The notes beneath the pieces are model-generated. The model was not told where the DNA came from and searched no databases. It saw nothing but the letters and a program-made list of their open reading frames with translations. Of a stretch of DNA of 64,000 nt, positions 25,507 to 33,291 are shown piece after piece. A program made the translations under genes and the position numbers. Positions within the stretch are counted from its first letter, which is position 1. Each line of letters begins with the position of its first letter. The DNA is from an uncultured Pelagibacteraceae bacterium (GTDB taxonomy: Bacteria; Pseudomonadota; Alphaproteobacteria; Pelagibacterales; Pelagibacteraceae), in contig CABZCA010000001.1 of assembly GCA_902524115.1 (NCBI GenBank), forward strand, positions 1-64,000. Reading direction: 5' to 3'.

Positions 25507-26832
25507 TTAGCTCCAAGGAAATGGACTATTAGATGTTGGGTGTAATTCACCTTTCTCGTAACGGTTGAATCTAAAAGGTTTTAATAAATCACTTTCGGTT
25601 CCAAGAATTTCTTTTGCGACAAGCTCCCCAACTCCAATCATTTTATAACCATGGTTAGAGTCTGCTATCATGTAAACGTTTTCTAAAAATCTATCAAAAA
25701 TTGGAAAAGAGTCTGGCGTCATACATCCAAGTCCCCCGGAAGGTCCTTTTCTATATAAATCTGATTTTCCTTCAAATCTTTTTTGACAATGAGCTAACGC
25801 TGAACACCACATATCATTAAAAGCTTCTGTTGTCTGATATTCAGGGGACTCTATTCCATATGGATCAACGTTTACTTGATCAAAATGTTTATCAACTATG
25901 TAAGGTGAAGTTCCACCTTGGACGCCGAGTCCTTCAATATCTGGTTTATAATATATTCCCCAAATTTTATCCGTTAATAATTTTTTAGTTTTATCTGAGT
26001 ATAATGGTGCCGTTGAGTCCACATGAATTACAGGTGGCTGTTCACCGTTATCCATTTTTAAAAAATCTGGTTCTACACCAAGTACACCTTCTTGAAGCAT
26101 CCAATATTTCCACATATCAGTTTCATGCATCTTGCCGTCTTTATCTTTTATATTTGCAGTTTTAGGAAGCTCTAACATATTCCAAAAATCTCTAGCCCAA
26201 GGTCCAGCACCAACAACAACTTGTTCGCACTCTATTGTACCTTTGTCTGTTTCAACTCCTGTAACAGCTTTACTGTTGCTTCCTCTTTTAAAACCTGTAA
26301 CTTTTACACCTTTAAATACTTCGACACCATTTGAGGTAGACTTATCTTCAAGTGCTCTAATAGAATCTTTGTTAAATGCGTATCCACCTTTTTTTTCATG
26401 AAGAACAGAAGTTATACCTTGTGCTTGCCAGTCTCCAAACATACCTTTCATATATTTCATGCAATCTTTTTCACCTTCTATAAATTCAGACTCGTAACCA
26501 ATTGCTTTTTGTTGTTCATAAATAGTTGCAACATCTGCATGCATTACTTCAGGTGAAATCTGTAAATAACCAACTGCATTATATTTAAATGCTTTAGGAT
26601 CACTTTCCCAAACTGAAACAGAATGAGCCATTAATTCTCTCATTGCAGGCTGAAAATAATTATTTCTTACCACACCACAGGCAATTCCACTTGCTCCTGC
26701 TGCGGTATCTTTTTTTTCTAATACAACAATATCACCTGGATTTTTATAAGTTTCGGAAAGTTTCCAAGCAGTACTAAGACCGTGAATTCCTCCTCCAACG
26801 ATTACTACTTTGGCTTTTGTCGGTAATGACAT
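25507..26832 (-). CDS. FAD-dependent amine/amino-acid oxidoreductase (DadA/SoxB-like)
   Basis: This 441-residue protein has an N-terminal Rossmann motif V-V-I-V-G-G-G-I-H-G-L-S near 10-21, an E-K-K-D dinucleotide-binding end of strand 2, and V-V-G-A-G-P-W-A-R. The C-terminal G-C-M-T-P-D-S-F-P-I-F-D and D-S-N-H-G-Y-K-M-I-G-V-G blocks are typical of the DAO family, including sarcosine oxidase beta and D-amino-acid dehydrogenase. It lacks the covalent-FMN His motif seen in the SoxB/MgdA-like protein at 48.3 kb. The gene sits immediately upstream of the second synthetase, so it may oxidise the N-substituted glutamate that module makes, or generate the amine. Membrane attachment is not evident. 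Confidence 0.82.
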   Translation of the reverse strand: MSLPTKAKVVIVGGGIHGLSTAWKLSETYKNPGDIVVLEKKDTAAGASGIACGVVRNNYFQPAMRELMAHSVSVWESDPKAFKYNAVGYLQISPEVMHADVATIYEQQKAIGYESEFIEGEKDCMKYMKGMFGDWQAQGITSVLHEKKGGYAFNKDSIRALEDKSTSNGVEVFKGVKVTGFKRGSNSKAVTGVETDKGTIECEQVVVGAGPWARDFWNMLELPKTANIKDKDGKMHETDMWKYWMLQEGVLGVEPDFLKMDNGEQPPVIHVDSTAPLYSDKTKKLLTDKIWGIYYKPDIEGLGVQGGTSPYIVDKHFDQVNVDPYGIESPEYQTTEAFNDMWCSALAHCQKRFEGKSDLYRKGPSGGLGCMTPDSFPIFDRFLENVYMIADSNHGYKMIGVGELVAKEILGTESDLLKPFRFNRYEKGELHPTSNSPFPWS

Positions 26833-26929
26833 ATTGAAACATTATTTTTTGAAAAGGGTTAAATATATAATTTTTTTTATATATAAAATTTAGAAATAAA
26901 AACTTACAGAACTTAGAATTTGTTGATTA

Positions 26930-27280
26930 TTAAAAGCTTAAATTTTTAAGAGTAGACAAATAGTCGTTAAATTCCTCAATAAACGATACACTTGGTTTTA
27001 TATGTTTTTTTCTTTGATCTTCAGCAGTTTTTTCTAAATAAAAAAAACCTTTTTCACATGCTTCATTAATTATTAATGCAGATTTTGGTCTAGAGGTTTT
27101 AAATAATTTAGTTTTAAGCTCCTCAACTGACAAATTTTGTTTTTGCTTAAATGCTGACATAACTAGAAGCATCATATGATAATGAGAAGGCGATTTTCTA
27201 AAAAAATAGTTACTTGATGTATGCGAAAGCTTCATTTGATCTTCCCAAAACTCTAACAAATCCTTAGTTGATTTAGCCAT
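26930..27280 (-). CDS. Small MarR-like winged-helix regulator next to tdm
   Basis: The 116-residue protein looks like a winged helix-turn-helix. The presumed recognition-helix region is T-S-R-P-K-S-A-L-I-I-N-E-A near 67-79. It is followed by a wing F-F-Y-L-E-K-T-A-E-D-Q-R-K-K-H-I-K-P-S resembling the D-x-R motif of MarR proteins. The helical N-terminus could dimerise. Its start shares a base with the tdm stop, so it is translated with tdm and may control the tdm/tmoX divergent region. It is shorter than typical MarR (about 140), and DNA binding is inferred from pattern only. Confidence 0.6.
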   Translation of the reverse strand: MAKSTKDLLEFWEDQMKLSHTSSNYFFRKSPSHYHMMLLVMSAFKQKQNLSVEELKTKLFKTSRPKSALIINEACEKGFFYLEKTAEDQRKKHIKPSVSFIEEFNDYLSTLKNLSF

Positions 27281-29619
27281 TAAGATCTTACTTTAGTTTT
27301 CTTTGGATCATAATGAGGAAATCCAACAATTTTTGCAGGAATTCTCTTTTGATGTCCATCTATCTTTCCAATTTCAACATCATTACCTATTTCTGAGTGA
27401 CCTACATCTATTCTACATAATGCAATATTTTTATTTAAAGTCGGAGAAATGCATCCACTGGTTATAATGCCAACTTGAGATCTTCCAATATGAACGCAAT
27501 CCCCATGATTTGCTATCTCTTTACCAATGAGCTCTAGTCCTACAAGTTTTTTTTGAGGATTTTCTTTTCTTTTAATTAAATTTTCTCTTCCAATAAAATC
27601 TTCTGTTTTGGATTTTAATGGAACAGAAAATCCAATGCCAGCTTCAAACGGATCTTGTTGTCCATCAAATTCATTACCAAATAAAATTAAACCAGCTTCA
27701 ATTCTTAAAAGATCCAAAGCCGCAAAACCAGCTGGTATCAGACCTTCATGTTTTCCTGCTTCCATTACTTTATCCCAAACTGTAGGAGCATCACTTGGAT
27801 GACACCAAATTTCAAAACCAAGTTCACCAGTATAACCTGTTCTTGAAACAATTAATGGTATTCCGTTTAATTCTTCCAATCGACAAATTGTAAATCTAAA
27901 CCATTCCAATTCAGATATGGAAGGTTGGGTAGGTGGGGTAAAAATTATTTTTTCTAGAATTTTTCTACTTTTGGGACCTTGTAAAGATAAATTATTTATT
28001 TGATCAGTAGAATTTTTGATATGAACTTTGTAATTTTTTTTCTTCGCTTGTTCTTTAAGCCACTCACCTCCATATTCATCACCACAAACCCATCTAAAAC
28101 CATGATCACTAAGTTTTAATAATGTTCCATCATCAAACATGGTTCCATTTTCATAACACATTGCTGAGTAAACAATTTGACCAACTGAAAGTTTTTTTAC
28201 ATTTCGTGTTAATGTATAGTTCATTAATTCTTCAGAGTCTGGTCCAAGAATTTCAAACTTTCTCAACGAAGATAAGTCAATTAGTACTGCATCTTCTCTG
28301 CATGCATTGTATTCATTAATTACCCCATGTTTTGTATAATCATTTGGTAACCAAAAACCTCTAGCATCGACAAAGTTTCTAGTTAATTTTGATGTTCTCT
28401 CATAGAAACCAGTATTTCTTGTAAGTTTATTTTCTGCATCTGTTTTCATTCTAAAACCATATGATTTTGTAAACTCTTTGCTTTTTTCGTAAGTTCTAAC
28501 AAAAATATCGGTAGGGTTCCATCCATTACAGCTATCAATATCGCTAGGGCATGCAGTTGTTCCACATGTTAAATCTTTTAACGCTTTGAAAATGACGTAA
28601 TCTCCAGGCCTTGCATAAGATTCATCAGATGTAACAGAATTTTGACCTCCAGAAGATGTATTAAAAAAAAGATTGATCGCATGCCAACCTTTTTTTTCTT
28701 CGACGCCGTACATTTTCATTGAATCATTTAAATTGTCAGAGCAATTTGCATGACCAAAATATCCAGAATCTTCGTAGTACTTTGAGGTACAAGCTAAATT
28801 AAATGTATCATGTATACCTACAGTATCTCTAATAACTTCTACCAGTGGCTCATGATCAGTATCATAAAATTTTGAAAATAAACCAGGACCTGGAAAAGTA
28901 TTTCCCATAAAAGTTCTAGTCGTTTGCCAATCAAGACCTCTCTCTATACCTTTTTCTAATTTTGCCGTGTCGTACGCAACGAAATCTGAACATTGTCTTC
29001 CTGTTGGTGTAATTATTTGAATATAGTCCCCAGCCTTAACTTGATATCCTGTTGCAGTTTTTCTATCTATATTAACTTCATAGTCAGGATCGTAAATTGG
29101 ATCAGGGATTATTGAAAATTCTTTTTCAGAATTTTTAATTTTTGCTCTTTTAACTAATACGGTCAAATCTGAAGGTGGATTTTGATCATGAATAAGCATA
29201 TCGTTCCCAGGAGCAGCAAAGATACAATAACAATTATCTTTTGCATTTAGAGTTATTTTTTCCCCAGCAATAGTATTTTTATCAAAGAGAATTGATGAGG
29301 TAGCTTTTTCAATTTGCAAATTTCTTTTTTTTAATTGTAGTAATGCTTGCAAAGAACTTTCCTCTTTTTTCAAAAGTATTTTTTTTATTGCAGATGAATT
29401 TTTATTTTCTTTTAAATTTAAAATTCCTAATTCTGGTCGTCCGTTTTTGTCAAAAATATTTATTTCGCAAATTTGATTTCCCTCATTATTTAATATTTCA
29501 ATTTCATCATCAGGAAATATTTGTATACCTGTAATTCCACCTGCATTGACAACATATCTTTCAACCCCAGGTGGTAATACGTTTAAACCAGGTTCTTTAA
29601 TACTTAAACTTGTTTGCAT
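27280..29619 (-). CDS. tdm: Trimethylamine N-oxide demethylase
   Basis: This 779-residue fusion has a unique N-terminal part, a DUF1989-like domain (about 190-390) and a C-terminal GcvT/aminomethyltransferase-type domain (about 410-775). This is the architecture of Tdm, which splits TMAO to dimethylamine and formaldehyde and can pass the formaldehyde to tetrahydrofolate. A zinc-type Cys cluster C-G-T-T-A-C-P-S-D-I-D-S-C is visible near 355-367 with G-H-A-N-C upstream. The GcvT part keeps L-S-L-Q-G-P-K-S, S-R-T-G-Y-T-G-E-L-G-F-E and the R-I-E-A-G helix. It diverges from tmoX, the TMAO-binding protein gene, across a 145-base region, which strongly supports the assignment. Confidence 0.92.
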   Translation of the reverse strand: MQTSLSIKEPGLNVLPPGVERYVVNAGGITGIQIFPDDEIEILNNEGNQICEINIFDKNGRPELGILNLKENKNSSAIKKILLKKEESSLQALLQLKKRNLQIEKATSSILFDKNTIAGEKITLNAKDNCYCIFAAPGNDMLIHDQNPPSDLTVLVKRAKIKNSEKEFSIIPDPIYDPDYEVNIDRKTATGYQVKAGDYIQIITPTGRQCSDFVAYDTAKLEKGIERGLDWQTTRTFMGNTFPGPGLFSKFYDTDHEPLVEVIRDTVGIHDTFNLACTSKYYEDSGYFGHANCSDNLNDSMKMYGVEEKKGWHAINLFFNTSSGGQNSVTSDESYARPGDYVIFKALKDLTCGTTACPSDIDSCNGWNPTDIFVRTYEKSKEFTKSYGFRMKTDAENKLTRNTGFYERTSKLTRNFVDARGFWLPNDYTKHGVINEYNACREDAVLIDLSSLRKFEILGPDSEELMNYTLTRNVKKLSVGQIVYSAMCYENGTMFDDGTLLKLSDHGFRWVCGDEYGGEWLKEQAKKKNYKVHIKNSTDQINNLSLQGPKSRKILEKIIFTPPTQPSISELEWFRFTICRLEELNGIPLIVSRTGYTGELGFEIWCHPSDAPTVWDKVMEAGKHEGLIPAGFAALDLLRIEAGLILFGNEFDGQQDPFEAGIGFSVPLKSKTEDFIGRENLIKRKENPQKKLVGLELIGKEIANHGDCVHIGRSQVGIITSGCISPTLNKNIALCRIDVGHSEIGNDVEIGKIDGHQKRIPAKIVGFPHYDPKKTKVRS

Positions 29620-29639
29620 TTTTTAAAAATATTTAAAAA

Positions 29640-29675
29640 TTATACAAAAGTATAAACAAATTTATATATAAATTT
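29640..29675. promoter_or_regulatory. Palindromes in the tdm/tmoX divergent region (possible operator)
   Basis: The region between the two divergent genes contains TTATAC-AAAA-GTATAA (29640-29655) and an 18-bp perfect palindrome, AAATTTATATATAAATTT (29658-29675). Both lie just upstream of the tmoX promoter. AT-rich DNA produces palindromes by chance, so each alone is weak, but the clustering beside a co-located MarR-like gene makes an operator plausible. Confidence 0.4.
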
Positions 29676-29704
29676 TATATATACATTTGTATCTATTTTG
29701 CTGG

Positions 29705-29733
29705 TTGACTGTAACTTTAATAGAGGGGATACT
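29705..29733 (+). promoter_or_regulatory. Sigma-70-type promoter of tmoX
   Basis: TTGACT (29705-29710) and GATACT (29728-29733) are separated by exactly 17 bases and lie about 30-55 bases before the tmoX ATG. A purine-rich ribosome-binding site (AAGGAAAGGG) precedes that ATG. This arrangement excludes a longer tmoX reading frame that would begin upstream of the -35 box. Confidence 0.7.
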
Positions 29734-29764
29734 TTATTCACTTAATATTAAGGAAAGGGAAATA

Positions 29765-30718
29765 ATGAAAAAAATAATATCTCTATTATCAGCTATGGTG
29801 ATATCTCTAGTAAGTTTTGCAGGGATTTCAAACGCAGCAGATAGTAAAAAACCAATTGTTATCCCAACTCATAACTGGTCAAGCCAAATTGTAATGGCTT
29901 ACGTAATTGGCGGTATTTTTGAAAGTATGGGGAACAATGTAAAATATGTAAATGCTGACTCGCAAGCAGTTTATGAGTCGATTAGAATTGGTGATGTAAC
30001 TATATCTCATGAAGTATGGGAATCTGCATTCGGAAAATCATTCACAACTGCTTTAGATAAAGGTGGTTTATTAGATATGGGTGATCACGAAGCTAGAACT
30101 CTTGAGGATATGGGATATCCAAACTGGGTTGTAGAAAAAGGCTTATGCCCAGGTCTACCAGACTGGACTGCATTAAAAAATCCTGATTGTGCGAAAAATT
30201 TCACAACACCTGATTCACCAGATGGAAAAGGTAGAATGTTAGAAGGACCACAAACATGGCATGGAGATTTAATACCTCAAAGAGTTGATGCTCTTGGATT
30301 AGGCGATCTTTGGTGGGTTAAATTTGCAGGAAGTGCAGATGCACTTTGGGCAGAGTTAGCTGCAGCTAAAAAAGAAGGAAGAGGAACTATCATATTTAAC
30401 TGGACACCAAACTTTACAGATGGTGCTGGTTTTACATTTATCGACTTCCCTCCATACACAGCTGGTTGTAGACCAGAAGATGGTGGAGATGGAAAATGTG
30501 GTTCTCCGGATGGTTATTTGAAAAAAGCAGCACATGAAGATTTTCCAAAAACTCATCCAGCAGCTGCAAAAACGTTTAAAAAAATGTCATTCTCTACAAG
30601 TCAAATTGGAGCAATGGCAGCTTTAGTTGATGTCGACAAAATGACTCACGAAGATGCAGCAAAAAAATGGTTAGCTGACAATAAGAGTGTGTGGGAAGAA
30701 TTCACACACGATCATTAA
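29765..30718 (+). CDS. tmoX: TMAO-binding periplasmic protein of the TmoXWV ABC importer
   Basis: This 317-residue precursor has a clear Sec signal peptide (M-K-K-I-I-S-L-L-S-A, cleavage likely after S-N-A near residue 24). A glycine-betaine/proline-type binding domain (OpuAC/ProX) follows, with H-N-W-S-S-Q-I-V-M-A-Y-V-I-G-G and W-E-S-A-F-G. Its place opposite tdm, together with an OpuA-type ATPase and permease nearby, identifies it as TmoX, which captures TMAO in the periplasm. I chose the ATG at 29765 because it has the signal peptide, the ribosome-binding site and the promoter. A strong terminator follows, suggesting TmoX is made in excess of the membrane subunits. Other quaternary amines remain possible ligands. 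Confidence 0.9.
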   Translation: MKKIISLLSAMVISLVSFAGISNAADSKKPIVIPTHNWSSQIVMAYVIGGIFESMGNNVKYVNADSQAVYESIRIGDVTISHEVWESAFGKSFTTALDKGGLLDMGDHEARTLEDMGYPNWVVEKGLCPGLPDWTALKNPDCAKNFTTPDSPDGKGRMLEGPQTWHGDLIPQRVDALGLGDLWWVKFAGSADALWAELAAAKKEGRGTIIFNWTPNFTDGAGFTFIDFPPYTAGCRPEDGGDGKCGSPDGYLKKAAHEDFPKTHPAAAKTFKKMSFSTSQIGAMAALVDVDKMTHEDAAKKWLADNKSVWEEFTHDH

Positions 30719-30739
30719 GGTTAATTTAATAAATTAAAG

Positions 30740-30773
30740 ATCTCTCCCAATTTTATTGGGGGAGATTTTTTTT
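30740..30773 (+). terminator. Rho-independent terminator after tmoX
   Basis: An 11-bp stem with one G-U pair (arms 30740-30750 and 30756-30766, loop TTTTA) is followed by a run of eight T. It lies 20 bases after the tmoX stop. It should end or attenuate most transcripts before the following small genes and tmoW. Confidence 0.88.
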
Positions 30774-30790
30774 ATCACCTCAAATAATTA

Positions 30791-31252
30791 ATGGTAAAAG
30801 TATTTTATTTAATATTATTAAACTTTTTTATTTTCAATTTTGCCTATGCAAAAGATATAAGTATTAGTGAAAATTTAAATTTAGAGTTTACATGTGAGTT
30901 AGAAAAAAAAATTGTTAAGAATTCAGAGTATAATTATAAAACTTTTCTAGCAGACGATCTAAATGATAAAAATTTAGATTCATTTCAAATTTATTCAAAT
31001 AAACCGAGCACATTGATGGTAAATGGATTATCAAAATTTTTCTCTCAAAATTCAAATTTTGATGTCAAAATAGTAAATAAAGACGTAGTTTTGTTTAAAG
31101 CCTTTAACAATGACAAAACGTATTCAGAATCTGCGATAATTACAAGAAAATCAGGCGAATTAATTCACGAAATTACTAAAAATATAAATACAGAAAATTC
31201 AGAAAAAGATATTTCAATTTATATCTGCAAGAATAAATCAAAAAATGTCTAA
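30791..31252 (+). CDS. Secreted/periplasmic protein of unknown function
   Basis: This 153-residue product has an N-terminal hydrophobic signal sequence (V-F-Y-L-I-L-L-N-F-F-I-F-N-F) ending near A-Y-A-K, so it is probably periplasmic. The mature part is Asn/Lys-rich with predicted beta strands and one Cys in each end region (F-T-C-E-L and I-Y-I-C-K-N), which could form a disulfide. I find no recognisable domain. It lies between the tmoX terminator and a MORN-repeat gene; any link to TMAO uptake is unproven. Confidence 0.6.
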   Translation: MVKVFYLILLNFFIFNFAYAKDISISENLNLEFTCELEKKIVKNSEYNYKTFLADDLNDKNLDSFQIYSNKPSTLMVNGLSKFFSQNSNFDVKIVNKDVVLFKAFNNDKTYSESAIITRKSGELIHEITKNINTENSEKDISIYICKNKSKNV

Positions 31253-31286
31253 TTTTTTTTTAAGAAATTTTGTGTAATATATTTCC

Positions 31287-31664
31287 ATGAAAAAGCTTAT
31301 ATTTTTTATACTTTTTTCGTCATTAATCACTTCTTTAGCATTAGCAAGAAGCACAGGATGTAAAGAGGGAAATTGTGACAATGGTTATGGTAAGTGGGTT
31401 TATACAGATAAAACAACTTATGAAGGTGAATGGGTAGCTACGAAAAAACATGGCCAAGGAACTGAAACATGGCCGAATGGATATATTTACAAAGGTGAAT
31501 TTAAAGAAAGTCAGTGGAACGGTATAGGAATTTTATTTTTTCCTGATGGCTCAACATATGAAGGTGAATGGGCCGATGGTTTTATGAACGGCGAAGGTAC
31601 TTTTACTTGGTCAGACGGTAATCAAAAAAAAGGTATTTGGAAAAATGGAAGTTTCCAAGAATAG
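31287..31664 (+). CDS. Exported MORN-repeat protein
   Basis: This 125-residue protein has a short signal peptide (L-I-F-F-I-L-F-S-S-L-I-T-S-L-A-L-A) and about four MORN repeats of the form Y-x-G-E-W/F-x-x-x-x-x-x-G-x-G. Examples are Y-E-G-E-W-V-A-T-K-K-H-G-Q-G and Y-E-G-E-W-A-D-G-F-M-N-G-E-G. MORN repeats form beta-hairpin arrays and usually mediate protein or membrane contacts. Two Cys close to the mature N-terminus (T-G-C-K-E-G-N-C) may form a disulfide. It overlaps the next gene by 20 bases. Biological role unknown. Confidence 0.8.
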   Translation: MKKLIFFILFSSLITSLALARSTGCKEGNCDNGYGKWVYTDKTTYEGEWVATKKHGQGTETWPNGYIYKGEFKESQWNGIGILFFPDGSTYEGEWADGFMNGEGTFTWSDGNQKKGIWKNGSFQE

Positions 31665-32190
31665 TTTTAAAACATTGTCAGAACCAGTTAAGCAATTTGG
31701 TGGGTTAGTTGGTATAATTATTCTTATCTTTTTAACTTTTTTTGTTTTAAATAATATTTTTGGTGAAGGTGACGAACTAGTTGCTAAAATGAAAATAGAA
31801 GAAGAAAGAATAGCTGAAGAAAGAAAACTTAATAAGCTAATTTCTAGTCTACCTTCAGGAGTGTTGGTTTCGTTTGATGGCACTGATAATTTTAAATTAT
31901 CTGACGAATTATATGAGGCTGTTTGTAAGGCAACTAAACTTATACCTCAACGCGCAATTATGGGTGCGAATTTTCTTAACTTTAGAGCACATGAAATTTA
32001 TACAATTAATGGAAATAAAATTGATGAAACATTTGTCAAATGGGATGATGAAAAAAATAAATGTTTTGCAGGTTTCGTTGTAAGTGGAAATAATGTTGGT
32101 GTAGATGAAACTGTAAAAGTAAGTGGAGAAGCTTTAAGTTTTTTAAGCACAGGGATTGATACAAGAGTTTATTTTATTAAAAATTTTTAG
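31645..32190 (+). CDS. Membrane-anchored protein of unknown function
   Basis: This 181-residue protein has one membrane helix at about 22-40 (G-I-I-I-L-I-F-L-T-F-F-V-L), then a charged coiled-coil-like stretch (K-I-E-E-E-R-I-A-E-E-R-K) and a soluble domain of roughly 120 residues with Cys near positions 93 and 136. I do not recognise the family. The assumed ATG lies inside the MORN gene, giving a 20-base overlap, so the two are coupled. It is the last gene before tmoW and ends 66 bases upstream of it. Confidence 0.6.
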   Translation: MEVSKNSFKTLSEPVKQFGGLVGIIILIFLTFFVLNNIFGEGDELVAKMKIEEERIAEERKLNKLISSLPSGVLVSFDGTDNFKLSDELYEAVCKATKLIPQRAIMGANFLNFRAHEIYTINGNKIDETFVKWDDEKNKCFAGFVVSGNNVGVDETVKVSGEALSFLSTGIDTRVYFIKNF

Positions 32191-32256
32191 GGAGGAAAAG
32201 TAACAAATTATAGAGATTTTATTTTATCTGAATTTCGTATAACCTTAATATTATTT

Positions 32257-33288
32257 ATGTCTGAACCAGTAATTAAATGCCAATCTGTTTATAAAATTTT
32301 TGGGGCAAACGCTGAGAGAATGCTTAAAGAAGCAAATGGTAATGTTGATGCTAAAACATTTCAAGATAATGGATGTATTGTAGGAGTAAATAATGCTTCT
32401 TTTGAGGTATCAAAAGGTGAAATGCTCGTTGTAATGGGCTTATCAGGATCAGGTAAATCAACATTATTAAGATGTATTTCTAGATTAACAGACGCAACTG
32501 GTGGAAAAATTTTTATTGAGGGTCAAGACTTGCTTAATTTAAATAACAAGGAACTTATTGATTTAAGAAGAAATAAAATGGGAATGGTTTTTCAAAGTTT
32601 TGCGCTACTTCCTCATAAAACAGTCTTAGAAAATATTGCTTTTCCTCTTCAAATTAAGGGTATTAAAACTGAAGATAGTATTAATAAAGCAATGGATATG
32701 GTTAAACTTGTTGGTCTTGATGGAAGAGAAAATTATTTTCCAAGAGAGTTATCTGGAGGACAGCAACAAAGGGTCGGAATTGCAAGATCCTTGGCGGTTG
32801 AGCCAGATATATGGTTCTTAGACGAACCTTTTTCTGCACTAGATCCTTTGATAAGGAAAGAAATGCAAGATGAGTTTTTAAGACTTCAAGAAAAATTACA
32901 AAAAACAATTATGTTTATTACTCATGATTTTGATGAAGCTTTAAAACTTGCTGACCGTATCGCAATTATGAAAGATGGAATAATTGAGCAGTTAGATACA
33001 CCAGCTAATATTGTTTTAAACCCAGCAACAGAATATGTAAGAAAATTTACAGAGGAAGTTCCGAGAGAAAAAGTTCTATTAATTAAAGATGTAATGGATG
33101 AAACAAATTCTTATGATATAGGCGATTTAAAAGTTTCAAAAGATGAGATAATAGAAAACGTTGCTGAAAAAATTTTAACTCAAGAAAAAACAGTAGCTGT
33201 TATAGATAGCAAAAATAATGTTGTAGGCTCAATTAATCCTGCAAAAATTATTAACACAGTTTTTGGGGGAAGAAAAAATAATAATTAA
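32257..33288 (+). CDS. tmoW: TMAO ABC transporter ATPase
   Basis: This 343-residue ABC ATPase is of the OpuAA/ProV type that energises quaternary-amine importers. Walker A is G-L-S-G-S-G-K-S-T near 65-73, the signature is L-S-G-G-Q-Q-Q-R near 165, and Walker B is I-W-F-L-D-E-P near 188. The N-terminal V-Y-K-I-F-G segment and the CBS-like C-terminal tail (after about 270) are characteristic of this subfamily, in which the tail can sense ionic strength. It is followed after three bases by the permease tmoV. TMAO specificity is inferred from tmoX, tdm and tmm close by. Confidence 0.9.
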   Translation: MSEPVIKCQSVYKIFGANAERMLKEANGNVDAKTFQDNGCIVGVNNASFEVSKGEMLVVMGLSGSGKSTLLRCISRLTDATGGKIFIEGQDLLNLNNKELIDLRRNKMGMVFQSFALLPHKTVLENIAFPLQIKGIKTEDSINKAMDMVKLVGLDGRENYFPRELSGGQQQRVGIARSLAVEPDIWFLDEPFSALDPLIRKEMQDEFLRLQEKLQKTIMFITHDFDEALKLADRIAIMKDGIIEQLDTPANIVLNPATEYVRKFTEEVPREKVLLIKDVMDETNSYDIGDLKVSKDEIIENVAEKILTQEKTVAVIDSKNNVVGSINPAKIINTVFGGRKNNN

Positions 33289-33291
33289 ATC

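Noticed and set aside
27280-29619. tdm as an ordinary glycine-cleavage T protein
   Set aside because: It is twice as long, carries the DUF1989-like domain and Cys cluster, and no gcvH or gcvP is nearby.
29687-29764. Upstream in-frame extension of tmoX
   Set aside because: It would start before the -35 box and put 26 residues ahead of a perfect signal peptide; the ATG at 29765 has a ribosome-binding site.
32191-32256. GGAGGAAAAG before tmoW as a ribosome-binding site of a tiny gene
   Set aside because: No start codon follows at usable distance; it may be leftover or part of an mRNA leader.
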